Positions 36,884 through 45,653 of a stretch of 64,000 nucleotides of DNA are shown in pieces. A program made the position numbers and the translations under genes. The stretch's first letter is position 1, and every line of letters starts with the position of its first letter. The notes below the pieces were generated by a model. It searched no databases. It had not been told where the DNA came from and was given only the letters and a program-made list of their open reading frames with translations. Origin of the DNA: Collinsella sp. AM17-1 (GTDB lineage Bacteria; Actinomycetota; Coriobacteriia; Coriobacteriales; Coriobacteriaceae); the NCBI RefSeq assembly GCF_003470665.1, contig NZ_QRJZ01000004.1, positions 62,001-126,000 on the forward strand, given 5' to 3'.

Positions 36884-36946
36884 CATCTCGAAGAGCGGTT
36901 ATGCGCTGCATGGTAGTGGCGCAAATCTGCTACACTAATACAACAT

Positions 36947-37022
36947 GCCTCCGTAGCTCAGGGGATAGAGCACCGCTCTCCTAAAGCGGGTGCCGACGGT
37001 TCGAATCCGCCCGGGGGCACCA
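36947..37022 (+). tRNA. tRNA-Arg (CCT)
   Basis: A 76-base cloverleaf: acceptor GCCTCCG/CGGGGGC, D arm with TAGCTCAGGGG, anticodon stem CCGCT/AGCGG (36973-36977, 36985-36989) around a loop with anticodon CCT (36980-36982), T loop TTCGAATC, and encoded CCA at 37020-37022. A short ACGGCG...CGCCGT hairpin follows. Confidence 0.95.
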
Positions 37023-37137
37023 GAAGATTATGACGGCGTCGCGAGAGCGGCGCCGTTTCTGGTTTGTGGGAGCTGCCGGCGGATTCGGACCGTCGGCGCC
37101 CGCGTCACTCATTTCCCCGCGGGGGGGGGGTTGAATT

Positions 37138-37154
37138 CGCCCGGGGGCACCAGA
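37138..37154 (+). repeat. Partial copy of the tRNA-Arg 3' end
   Basis: CGCCCGGGGGCACCAGA is identical to 37008-37024, with GTTGAATT before it resembling the T loop. A run of ten G precedes it. It is either a remnant attachment site of an integrated element or a decayed tandem tRNA. Confidence 0.7.
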
Positions 37155-37162
37155 GATTGATC

Positions 37163-37193
37163 GAGCCCGGTACACCGCCACGGTGCCGGGCTC
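37163..37193. terminator. Hairpin downstream of tRNA copy
   Basis: GAGCCCGGTAC pairs with GTGCCGGGCTC (10 of 11), followed by TTCTGGTT. Confidence 0.6.
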
Positions 37194-37219
37194 TTCTGGT
37201 TGATGCCATGTCAAAAACG

Positions 37220-37252
37220 AAGCGCCCGCTTGCTGGGGGAGCAAGCGGGCGC
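37220..37252 (-). terminator. Terminator of the PASTA kinase gene
   Basis: A CGCCCGCTTGCT / AGCAAGCGGGCG stem with a short G-rich loop; the minus-strand side runs into GTTTTT. Confidence 0.8.
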
Positions 37253-37304
37253 CTGTGAGTGAATATGTTTGCGGCGAGAGCCGTAATGGGTGGTGGGGTG
37301 GCGA

Positions 37305-39266
37305 CTAGTTGGCCGTACCGGAATCGTCGCCCGTGCCCGAGCCCGAACCCGAACCCGAGCCAGAAAGTGCGACCGTCAGCGTAATCGTGCTGTCGGTAGA
37401 CTGCTTGCCGGTGGGGGAGACGCCCGTAACGGTGGCGTTTTCGTTGCCGCTCACGGGGTTGCCGTTCTGATCGCAGAATGCGATGTTATAGAAACCGGCG
37501 TTGTTGAGCGCGGTAACGGCGGCGGAAATGCTCTTGCCGTATAGGTTGCCCGGGACGGAGGCCTTGCCGGACTTCTTGGCAATGACGACGGTAATCGTGG
37601 CGCCGGGCTTCTGCTTGCCGCTGGGGTTCCAGCTGATCACGGTGCCCTCGGTAACCGAGTCGTTCTCCTGGTAGCTCACGTCGACGCCAAAGCCTGCCAT
37701 ATCGAGGGCATTGCGCGCCTGGGCCTCGGTCATGTCGGTCAGGTCGGGGACGGACGTGGTATCCGGGCCGCTCGAGACCTTGTACGAGATGGTCGTGCCC
37801 TTCTCGACTTCCTTACCGGCTTCGGTGCCCTGCTCAAAGACCTGGCCCTCATCGGCCTCGTTGGCCTCCTCGGAGGCGTTGCCCTTCAGGCCAACGCTTG
37901 CCAGCGCGGCTTCTGCCTGGTCCTTGGTCAGGCCGACAAGCGGGGGAACCTCAACCTTCTCGGAGGGCTTGGGGCCCTTGGAGATCACCAGGTTCACCTT
38001 GGTGCCCTTGGCCTTCTTGGTGTGGCCGTTGGGCGTCTGCTCGGCGACCTTGCCCTCGTCGACATCGTCGTTGTAGCTTTGGTCGATGGTGCCGACCTCG
38101 AGGCCGGCTTCCTTGATCAGCTCGACGGCAGTCTGCTGGTCCTTGCCCAGCACGTCGGGCACGGGGACCTGCTCGCCGCCAAAGAGTCCTGTGGCAAAGG
38201 CCACCACGATGCCGATGACGGCAACAGCTGCCACCACGGCGGCGATAATCTTGTTCTTGTTGGATTTGGGCTTTTCGACCTCGTAGGAGCCGGTGGAGCC
38301 CGAAACCGAGCTACGGGCGGTATTCTGGCCGCTCACGCCCGAGACGGGACGCACCATGGCGCGCGTCTGATCGGAAAGCTCGCGAGTCTTGGTGGCGCCC
38401 AGCTCACCGGGGGCACCGATGATGCGCGTGGGCTCCGAGATGTTGACGGCACGGCCCGACAGGTAGCTGTTGAGCACCTGACGCAGCTCGTCAGCGGTCT
38501 GGAAGCGGTTTGCCGGGTCCTTCTCCATGCACTTGAGGATGATGCGCTCAAGGTCGGCGTCGACACCGGAGTTGATCTGGCTTGGCGGAATAGGCAGCTC
38601 GTTGACCTGCTTGAGTGCGACCGAGATAGCGTCGTCACCGTCAAAGGGAACGCGGCCGGTGGCGCACTCGTACATCACGACGCCCAGCGAGTAGATATCC
38701 GAGGTGGGGCCGAGGTCCTGACCGCGGGTCTGCTCGGGGCTGACGTAGTGGGCGGTTCCCAGCACGTTGTTGTCTTGCGTGAGGTGGCTGTTCTTGGCGC
38801 GCGCGATGCCAAAGTCCATTACCTTGATGTTGCCGTCGGGCAGCACCATGATGTTCTGCGGCTTAATGTCGCGGTGGATGATCTCATGCTTGTGAGCGAC
38901 CGAAAGCGCGGAGCTGATCTGCGAGCCGATCTGGGCGACCTTCTTGGGGTCGAGGGCGCCGTGGCTCTTGATGCCGCTCTTAAGGTCGGTACCGCGCAGG
39001 TACTCCATGACGATGTAATAGGTGTCGCCGTCCTTGCCCCAATCGTAGACGCCCACGATATAGGGGGAGGAGAGACCGGCTGCTGCCTGGGCCTCCTGCT
39101 TAAAGCGTGCGGCGAAGGTTGCGTCGCCAGCATACTGCGGCAGCATGATCTTGACGGCAACCGTGCGGTCGAGGACCTGGTCCTGTGCACGGTAGACGGT
39201 CGCCATGCCGCCTGTCCCCACCTTATCCTTGAGGAGGTATCTTCCCCCGAGGACCCTCTGTTCCAT
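37305..39266 (-). CDS. pknB: Ser/Thr protein kinase with PASTA repeats
   Basis: This 653-residue membrane kinase has a kinase domain at ~10-275 (GTGGMATVYRAQD, VAVKIM, IIHRDIKPQNIMV, DFGIAR), a juxtamembrane region and one membrane helix (~335-357). Four extracellular PASTA repeats follow (from VPVPDVLGKDQQTAVELI), then a Gly/Ser tail. PASTA kinases bind muropeptides and control cell-wall synthesis and division. ATG 39266 follows AGGAG. It is the last gene of the minus-strand kinase/SEDS/phosphatase/FHA cluster. Confidence 0.96.
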   Translation of the reverse strand: MEQRVLGGRYLLKDKVGTGGMATVYRAQDQVLDRTVAVKIMLPQYAGDATFAARFKQEAQAAAGLSSPYIVGVYDWGKDGDTYYIVMEYLRGTDLKSGIKSHGALDPKKVAQIGSQISSALSVAHKHEIIHRDIKPQNIMVLPDGNIKVMDFGIARAKNSHLTQDNNVLGTAHYVSPEQTRGQDLGPTSDIYSLGVVMYECATGRVPFDGDDAISVALKQVNELPIPPSQINSGVDADLERIILKCMEKDPANRFQTADELRQVLNSYLSGRAVNISEPTRIIGAPGELGATKTRELSDQTRAMVRPVSGVSGQNTARSSVSGSTGSYEVEKPKSNKNKIIAAVVAAVAVIGIVVAFATGLFGGEQVPVPDVLGKDQQTAVELIKEAGLEVGTIDQSYNDDVDEGKVAEQTPNGHTKKAKGTKVNLVISKGPKPSEKVEVPPLVGLTKDQAEAALASVGLKGNASEEANEADEGQVFEQGTEAGKEVEKGTTISYKVSSGPDTTSVPDLTDMTEAQARNALDMAGFGVDVSYQENDSVTEGTVISWNPSGKQKPGATITVVIAKKSGKASVPGNLYGKSISAAVTALNNAGFYNIAFCDQNGNPVSGNENATVTGVSPTGKQSTDSTITLTVALSGSGSGSGSGTGDDSGTAN

Positions 39267-39398
39267 TCCTGCTCCTAACATAACTATTCGCTCAACGATG
39301 TGTGTAGTACCTACGATGTGGCCGCTGGGGCCGTGTGGCGCGTTGCCGCTAACTCTTCGGTCGCGGCGCGCCTCGGGTGTCCGATTCGATCATGGGCA

Positions 39399-42269
39399 TC
39401 ACGCTCCCTGTGCGGCGAGCGCTGCGGTCAGGACGATGCCGGCAATCTTGGCCGCCTTGACGTCGTGTTTGTCGTAATCCTCCAAGGCCACCGAGATGGC
39501 GACCGTGGGTGAATCGTAAGGTGCAAAGCCAACGAACATCGAGTTGACGTTGGTGCCGCCGGTCTCGGCCGAGCCGGTCTTGCCGGCGACCTTGACGCCG
39601 GGGACCTGGGCATCGGTGCCGGTACAGGACTGGACGACGGCGAGCATGGCCTGCTTGACCTGGTCGGCCGTGGCGGAGCTGACGGCCTGACCCAGCGAGC
39701 GGGACTGCGTGGTCTTGACCACAGTTCCGTCCGGGGCGAGTACCTGGGCTACAAAATACGGGTCCATGACCACGCCACTGTTAGCGATGGCGGCGGCAAT
39801 CACGGCGTTTTGCATGACGGTGGTCTGCGGGCCGGGCGTGTGGTCCATGCCGACAGGCTGGCCGGCGCCGGCCCAGGCGGTCTCCCACTCGGTCATGAGC
39901 GACGGGTCGGCCATGATGGAGGCCGCGGAGGTCAGGTCCTGGCCGAGCTTTTGGCCGTAGCCAAAGGCGTTGGCAAACTGCACGAGCGTGTTTGCGCCAA
40001 CTTCGTTTGCCACCTGGCCAAAGACGACGTTGGAGGACACGGCAAAGGCCTGCTGCAGGCTGATGGTGCCGTAGCTCTCGTTGGCATAGTTGGTGACCGG
40101 TGCGTTGCCGATGTCCATGGAGCTGGGCGCCTGGTAGGTGCTGGTAAGGCTGGCGGTACCGGTCTCGAGTGCCGCGGAAAGCGTAACGACCTTAAACGTT
40201 GAGCCCGGCGTGTACAGCGCGTCCATGGCGCGATTGTACATGGAGCCGTCCTCGCCGCCGCCCGTCTGCAGCAGGGCATCGATGTTGGTGTTGTCGTAGG
40301 TGGGCGAGCTGGCACATGCGAGCACCGCGCCGGTACGCGGGTCGATGACCACTACAGCGCCCTTAAAGCCCTTGAGTGCCTGCTCGGCCGCCGTCTGGAT
40401 ACGCGAATCGATGGTGAGCTTGGCGGTGTTGCCCGGCTGGGTCTGGCCCGCGAGCGACGCGATGGCGTTGTTCCAGCTGGAGTAATCCTTAGAGCCGGTG
40501 AGCGTGTCGTTCATGACGCTCTCGATGGCGGTGGTGCCATACTGCTGGCTCACGTAGCCAACCACGTGCGCTGCCAGGTTACCGTTGGGGTAGGAGCGTA
40601 CGTAGGTGCCGTCCTCCTGCTGCAGCGACTCGGCCAGCGTCACGCCGTCGGACGTGATGATGGAACCGCGCTGGATGTACTTGGAGCGGGCGATGGTGTG
40701 GTTGTTGGTCGGCATATCCTGATAGTCCTTGGCCTTGATGACCTGGACATAGGTGAGGTTGCCGATAAGGATGGCGAACAGCGCCGTAAAGGCGAGCACC
40801 GCACGGGTTAGACGGTTGGCGAGCGCGACGCGGCCGAGCACACCGGATTCAGGCGTGTCGAGCAGGCGACGGCGCATGCGCGAGCCGACGGAATGGCTGC
40901 CGCTGCCGTAGGAAGACGAGGTGGCAAAGCGCGTGCCCGTCGGGGCGGCGGCAGATGCGACCTGATCATCGGTGATGGCGGCCATGGTGCCGGTGCCGGT
41001 AAGCTCGGCCTCGCGTCCGGTCGCCTCGTCACCGGCGCGCAGCAGGAGCGCGACGATGATAAAGCTCGCCAGCAGAGAGGAGCCGCCCTGGCTCATAAAG
41101 GGCAGGGTGACGCCGGTCAGCGGGATCAGGCGGGTTACGCCGCCAACGATCAAAAAGGCCTGGAAGCTGATGGCGGCCGTAAGGCCCGTGGCGCTAAAGG
41201 CAGCGAGGTCGGATTTAGCGCGGGCAGCTGTGGTCAGGCCGCGAACGGCAAAGAGCATAAACAGGATGAGCACGGCGCCGCCGCCCAAGAGGCCCATCTC
41301 CTCGCCGATAGCCGAGAAGATAAAGTCGGACTCGACGACAGGGATGTTGTTGGCCATGCCGTTGCCGATGCCAACGCCGACCAGACCGCCATCGGCAAGC
41401 GAGAAGAGCGACTGGACGATCTGGTAGCCCTGGCCCTGGGCGTCCTTAAACGGATCGACCCAAACCTGGAAACGCACCTGAACGTGAGACAGGAACTTGT
41501 AGGCGCCCACGGCTCCGACGGCTAAGAGCGCAAGGCCGATAACGACATACGAAAAGCGCCCCGTGGCAACGTAGAGCATCAGCAAGAAGATGGTGTAGAA
41601 CAGCACGGCCGAACCCAGATCGCGTTCGAAGACGACGACGAGCAGGCACACACCCCACACGGCAAACAGCGGCAGCAGCAGCCGCAGGCGAGGGATCTTA
41701 AAGCCCAGGATCTTGCGGTTGGAGATGGAGAGCAGCTCGCGGTTCTCGGCCAGGTACCCGGCCAGGAACAGCACGATAAAGACCTTGGCGAACTCGCCGG
41801 GCTGGATGGTAAAGCCCGCGATGCGAATCCACAGCTTGGAGCCCGAGATCGTGGTGCCGATAAAAATAGGCAGCATTAACAGAATGATGCCGATGATGCC
41901 AAAGGTGTACTTGTAGCGCATGACTACGTCGAGGTTCTTAACCAGTGCGAGCGTTCCCACCATCAGGGCCACCGAGACAAACAGGATGATGAGCTGTGAG
42001 ATGGCGAGAGCGGGGGCGAGACGCGTCACGAACGTGATGCCGATGCCCGAAAGCACAAAGACAATGGGCAGGATGGCGGGGTCGGCGCCGGGCGCCAAGA
42101 TGCGCACGGCAATGTGGGCCGCGGCAAAGGCGGCAAAGAGGCCGATCGGTACGGCGAGCGTCTCAAAGGAGATGGCAGCGCCCGCGGTGAGGACGTACAT
42201 CGCATACAGCAGGATGACGGGGAACGCCGAGGCGATGAGCAAGAGCAGCTCGGTGTTGCGGCGACTCAT
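39399..42269 (-). CDS. SEDS glycosyltransferase fused to a penicillin-binding transpeptidase
   Basis: A single 956-residue frame. Residues ~1-420 are a RodA/FtsW-type polymerase with ten or so helices, IQPGEFAKVFIVLFL and the catalytic-loop VFERDLGSAVLFY. A ~60-residue linker leads to another membrane helix (~480-500) and a class B PBP domain with the active Ser in TPGSTFKV, SSN, and KTG in VAGKTGSAETGG. SEDS polymerases normally pair with a separate PBP (RodA-PbpA, FtsW-FtsI); here both are joined. ATG 42269 is well spaced from AAGGGAG; the GTG at 42278 is too close. It lies between phosphatase and kinase genes. Confidence 0.93.
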   Translation of the reverse strand: MSRRNTELLLLIASAFPVILLYAMYVLTAGAAISFETLAVPIGLFAAFAAAHIAVRILAPGADPAILPIVFVLSGIGITFVTRLAPALAISQLIILFVSVALMVGTLALVKNLDVVMRYKYTFGIIGIILLMLPIFIGTTISGSKLWIRIAGFTIQPGEFAKVFIVLFLAGYLAENRELLSISNRKILGFKIPRLRLLLPLFAVWGVCLLVVVFERDLGSAVLFYTIFLLMLYVATGRFSYVVIGLALLAVGAVGAYKFLSHVQVRFQVWVDPFKDAQGQGYQIVQSLFSLADGGLVGVGIGNGMANNIPVVESDFIFSAIGEEMGLLGGGAVLILFMLFAVRGLTTAARAKSDLAAFSATGLTAAISFQAFLIVGGVTRLIPLTGVTLPFMSQGGSSLLASFIIVALLLRAGDEATGREAELTGTGTMAAITDDQVASAAAPTGTRFATSSSYGSGSHSVGSRMRRRLLDTPESGVLGRVALANRLTRAVLAFTALFAILIGNLTYVQVIKAKDYQDMPTNNHTIARSKYIQRGSIITSDGVTLAESLQQEDGTYVRSYPNGNLAAHVVGYVSQQYGTTAIESVMNDTLTGSKDYSSWNNAIASLAGQTQPGNTAKLTIDSRIQTAAEQALKGFKGAVVVIDPRTGAVLACASSPTYDNTNIDALLQTGGGEDGSMYNRAMDALYTPGSTFKVVTLSAALETGTASLTSTYQAPSSMDIGNAPVTNYANESYGTISLQQAFAVSSNVVFGQVANEVGANTLVQFANAFGYGQKLGQDLTSAASIMADPSLMTEWETAWAGAGQPVGMDHTPGPQTTVMQNAVIAAAIANSGVVMDPYFVAQVLAPDGTVVKTTQSRSLGQAVSSATADQVKQAMLAVVQSCTGTDAQVPGVKVAGKTGSAETGGTNVNSMFVGFAPYDSPTVAISVALEDYDKHDVKAAKIAGIVLTAALAAQGA

Positions 42270-42285
42270 AAGCGGCACTCCCTTT

Positions 42286-44220
42286 CTAATTCTTATCGGA
42301 GGCTTCGGCCTCGGCGGACTGTTCGGCGGTTTTCTCGGAATCTGATTCGGAGGGCGATCCCTGATTGGTGTTGTCGCGAATCGTTTGCGCGTCGATCACC
42401 TGGCGGGTCTGTTCCTCGTCGATCTGGTGGCGGTACTTGGATATCGTGTCTTGCGCATCGTCGACACTTGTTTGCGGAATGCCCGCCTTGAGGCGGTTTT
42501 GCGTGTCTTCGGGCAGGTCGGACAGCTTAATGCTGGTTTCGCTTTCGAGCCAGTGGAGCTTGAGTCCGAGCGGCTTGCCGGGCAGGCCGCGCCAGACGGC
42601 GACATTGCCCTGGTAGGTACCCAGGTAGTACGAGCCGGTGACACCCGTGTAGGCCCAGATGCCAGCTGCCAGCACAAAGACGAGGGCCAGGATGGCGGCG
42701 ATAGTAATGTTGCGGCGACGCACGCGTTGCGCTTCGCGCATAACGCCATCGTCAACCAGGTCAACGACTACTACGGTCACGTTGTCGTGGCCGCCGGCGG
42801 CAAGCGCCGCGTCCACTAGGTTGTCGACGCAGATTTGCGCGGTTGAGGACTGCGTGGCGATGTTCTCGATATCGCTATCGGGAATCATGCTCGAAAGGCC
42901 GTCGGAGCACAGGATCAGGCGGTCGCCTTCCTCGATATGCAGAGTGAAGTGGTCAGCATACATGGCGGGGTCCGAGCCCAGCGCACGGGTGATGACCGAA
43001 CGGTTGGGGTGGACGCGAGCCTCGTCTGCCGTAATCTCGCCGGCGTCCACGAGCTCCTCCACGTAGGAGTGGTCGCGGGTCACGCGGATGAGCGTGCCCT
43101 CGTGGAGCAGGTAGGCGCGAGAGTCACCCACGTGGGCGATGGCGAGCGTGTCGTTTTCGATATAGGCGCAAGTGGCTGTGCAGCCCATGCCGGGCTTGCC
43201 CAGGCCGTTCAGGGCCGCCTCGATTACGGCGGCGTTGGCTGCCTCGACGGCTGCGGCCAGGCGTGCTGCGTCGGCGGACTGCGGGGCCGTCTTGGCAATA
43301 GTCTCGACGGCGATGGAAGAAGCTACCTCGCCGGCGGCGTGACCGCCCATGCCGTCGCATACGCAAAAGAGCGGCGACTGCACCAGGTAGGAATCCTCAT
43401 TGTGCGGGCGTACGCAGCCAACGTCGGAGCGGGCGCCCCACATGAGTTGCGTGGTGGTGCCGGCATCATAGGTCGAGTCGGTCTCGATGCGCTCCTCGGT
43501 CAGGGGCTCAAAGCTCATGGTCGAGCCGGGGTCTTTGAGCTTGGCCTCAACGGCGGCAACGTCGATCTCGGCTGTATCACCGGGAGAGACGGTGTCGGTC
43601 TCGGCGTTTGATTCGGAATCGCCGGTGTCCGGGGAGCCGGGCTCCTCGGACACGCGGGCGGTCGACTCGCCGTCTTGCGGGCTGACGTCTATAGGCTCGG
43701 GCGTCGCAAAGTGCGACGGCGCGGGCATGCTTTGCGACTGGGCGGCGGGCTCGGCCACGGCATCGGACTCGCTTGCGGGCGCAGGCTGCGGGGTCTTGGG
43801 TGCAGGGCCGTCCTCGGGGGATGGCCCCGCTTCGGGCGCCGGCGTAGACACGGGCGCAACTTCGGATGCCGGAGCTATGGGAAACGCCGGCGCGGCGGGC
43901 TCGGGTGCTGCAAACACCGCAGCGCTCTCGTTGATTGCCGCGGCGACGGGCTCCGCAAAGTGAGCTGGCGCCGAGGTTGCTTCGGGTGCTGTGGGCTGTT
44001 CCGCAGCATGTGCGCCGATGGACGCCGCTACGGCATCCTCTTCGTCCTCGTTATCGGCGAGATCCGAAATATCATGCGTTACATGCGAAAGAGGCAGGGA
44101 GAACACGGTGTCCTCGGGTTCCACGGGTGCGGAGCCCGCCGGAGCGGCGTGGGCCGGCGCAGCTGTGGCGGCAGCCGGTGCCTCGGTCATAGTCGCGGAC
44201 TTGTTCTCCTCGTCGATCAT
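42286..44220 (-). CDS. pstP: PP2C-family Ser/Thr phosphatase with long N-terminal extension
   Basis: This 644-residue protein has a PP2C domain at ~255-490 with the metal-binding motifs GCVRPHNEDSYL, VCDGMGGHAAGE, AHVGDSRAYLL and LILCSDGLSSMI. The first ~250 residues are a disordered Ala/Pro/Glu-rich segment absent from usual PstP (~500 residues in total). After the catalytic domain there is one membrane helix (~502-524) and an extracellular tail. It should reverse PknB-type phosphorylation. Its ATG overlaps the stop of the FHA gene (ATGA). Confidence 0.94.
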   Translation of the reverse strand: MIDEENKSATMTEAPAAATAAPAHAAPAGSAPVEPEDTVFSLPLSHVTHDISDLADNEDEEDAVAASIGAHAAEQPTAPEATSAPAHFAEPVAAAINESAAVFAAPEPAAPAFPIAPASEVAPVSTPAPEAGPSPEDGPAPKTPQPAPASESDAVAEPAAQSQSMPAPSHFATPEPIDVSPQDGESTARVSEEPGSPDTGDSESNAETDTVSPGDTAEIDVAAVEAKLKDPGSTMSFEPLTEERIETDSTYDAGTTTQLMWGARSDVGCVRPHNEDSYLVQSPLFCVCDGMGGHAAGEVASSIAVETIAKTAPQSADAARLAAAVEAANAAVIEAALNGLGKPGMGCTATCAYIENDTLAIAHVGDSRAYLLHEGTLIRVTRDHSYVEELVDAGEITADEARVHPNRSVITRALGSDPAMYADHFTLHIEEGDRLILCSDGLSSMIPDSDIENIATQSSTAQICVDNLVDAALAAGGHDNVTVVVVDLVDDGVMREAQRVRRRNITIAAILALVFVLAAGIWAYTGVTGSYYLGTYQGNVAVWRGLPGKPLGLKLHWLESETSIKLSDLPEDTQNRLKAGIPQTSVDDAQDTISKYRHQIDEEQTRQVIDAQTIRDNTNQGSPSESDSEKTAEQSAEAEASDKN

Positions 44221-44633
44221 CGACGGTTCACCTTCATGACCACATCGCCGATCTGGACTTCGTCGCCCTCGCGCAGCGTTGCGGGCTCCACAAGCTGGCG
44301 GCCGTTGACGAGCGTGCCGTTAAGCGAGTTGAGGTCCTCGATGATGAGCGCCGGGCCCTGCAGCGAAAAACGCGCATGCGAGGCCGAGACGAATGGTTCG
44401 TTGATGCAGATGTCCGAAGATGGCGAGCGACCGACGATGACGGGGCCGAGCATATCTACGTGGATGCCGCGGATACCGCGCGGACCCTTGTCCACATCGA
44501 TCGTCCAGATAGCCGAGTCGCGGCGCTGTCCGCGCACAAGCCCCACGCCGGTCTTCATGACGGCGAACAGGAAGATATAGAGCAGGGCGACCAGGACGAT
44601 GCGGCCTGCAAAAAGGACGATATCGATGTTCAT
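44217..44633 (-). CDS. fhaB: Membrane-anchored FHA protein (FhaB type)
   Basis: This 138-residue protein has an N-terminal membrane helix (IVLVALLYIFLFAVMKTGVG) and a C-terminal FHA domain (VIVGRSPSSDICINEPFVSASHARF; LNSLNGTLVNG) that binds phosphothreonine. In other actinobacteria FhaB/FipA links kinase signalling to division proteins. Its stop overlaps the phosphatase start; the FhaA gene is six bases upstream. Confidence 0.92.
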   Translation of the reverse strand: MNIDIVLFAGRIVLVALLYIFLFAVMKTGVGLVRGQRRDSAIWTIDVDKGPRGIRGIHVDMLGPVIVGRSPSSDICINEPFVSASHARFSLQGPALIIEDLNSLNGTLVNGRQLVEPATLREGDEVQIGDVVMKVNRR

Positions 44634-44639
44634 AAGCGA

Positions 44640-45653
44640 CTATCCCCTAAATTCAAAGGTGCTCAGGCCAAACGTCAGCAGATCGCCGTTGCGCAGCGGG
44701 CAGCGCGTAATGCGGCGGTTGTTGACGAGTGTGCCGTTGGTGGAATTGAGGTCCTCGATCGACCAATCCGAGCCCGTAAAGGTGAGCTGGGCGTGGCGGC
44801 GCGACACGTTGGGGTCGCGCAGGGCAATGTCGGAAACTGAGCGCTCGCGACCGATGGTCACCTGTGCGGAGGTGATGCTATGGCTCTCGCCGCTCACGAC
44901 GTCGACGAGCTGGGCGAGCGGGCGCTGCGGGGCGCGAGTGCTCGCCATGTTGGAGGCGATGCCGGTTGCGGCGCCTAGGCCCACGGCGGCACCGGTCGCG
45001 GCGGCTCCGCCCATGCCGGCAAGCGCGTCGCGCGAGATGGTCTGCGGCACCGGGATGGGTGCGGCGGCGGGGTCGGGGACGCTAGGCACGAAGGGGTCTG
45101 CCGTGGCAAGCGGGTCAGGAGTGGCGGCGCGAGGCGTCGGCTGCTGCTGGGGCATGGTGGCGGGGCGCTGCTGCTGCGGGGCAGCAAACTGCTGCTGGCC
45201 GGCGCGCGGGGCGCTGGCGGCACGGCTTACCGCGGAGTTGTTCTGGCCCAGGCCGTTTTGATAGGCGCGCTCTTCTTCGTACAGGCGGCCGAGCGTGGGG
45301 GCATCGACGTTCTCGGCAAAGACCGAGAACTTGCCGGCGCGCAGCTGCGGATCGATCATAAAGCGCACGAGGGGCTCGCCGACAAAGACATAGCGGCGCT
45401 TTTCGGCCTGCGCCTTCACAAACTCGCGGACCTCGCGCGAAAGCTCGGGGTAGAACGGGGCGAGCATGGGATCGTCGTCGGCGGCGATCAGGATGGTATA
45501 GAGTGCCGGCGCCGTGTTGACGCCGTTAATCACCAGAGTCTGATCCTCCATGTCGCGAGCGGCCTGCTTGGCAAGCTTCTTAAAGGAGAACGGGGCACGG
45601 GTGGCACCGAAGATGCCGGCCACGTGGTCCTCGAAGATGTTCAGGAAGTTCAC
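44640..45653 (-). CDS. fhaA: FhaA-type protein (DUF3662 + FHA)
   Basis: This 337-residue protein has an N-terminal DUF3662 domain (~1-125, MNFLNIFEDHVAGIFG ... FVGEPLVRF), a Gln/Pro/Ala-rich linker (~150-235) and a C-terminal FHA domain (VTIGRERSVSDIALRDPNVS; DLNSTNGTLVNN). FhaA in mycobacteria binds phosphorylated MviN and kinase partners at the septum. It starts with GTG 45653, overlapping the kinase stop (GTGA), so the operon is tightly coupled. Confidence 0.93.
   Translation of the reverse strand: MNFLNIFEDHVAGIFGATRAPFSFKKLAKQAARDMEDQTLVINGVNTAPALYTILIAADDDPMLAPFYPELSREVREFVKAQAEKRRYVFVGEPLVRFMIDPQLRAGKFSVFAENVDAPTLGRLYEEERAYQNGLGQNNSAVSRAASAPRAGQQQFAAPQQQRPATMPQQQPTPRAATPDPLATADPFVPSVPDPAAAPIPVPQTISRDALAGMGGAAATGAAVGLGAATGIASNMASTRAPQRPLAQLVDVVSGESHSITSAQVTIGRERSVSDIALRDPNVSRRHAQLTFTGSDWSIEDLNSTNGTLVNNRRITRCPLRNGDLLTFGLSTFEFRG

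Noticed and set aside
37121..37130. G10 tract (and a G-run near 18450) as phase-variable switch
   Set aside because: Both lie in intergenic DNA without a clear promoter or start codon in register; assembly slippage is equally likely.
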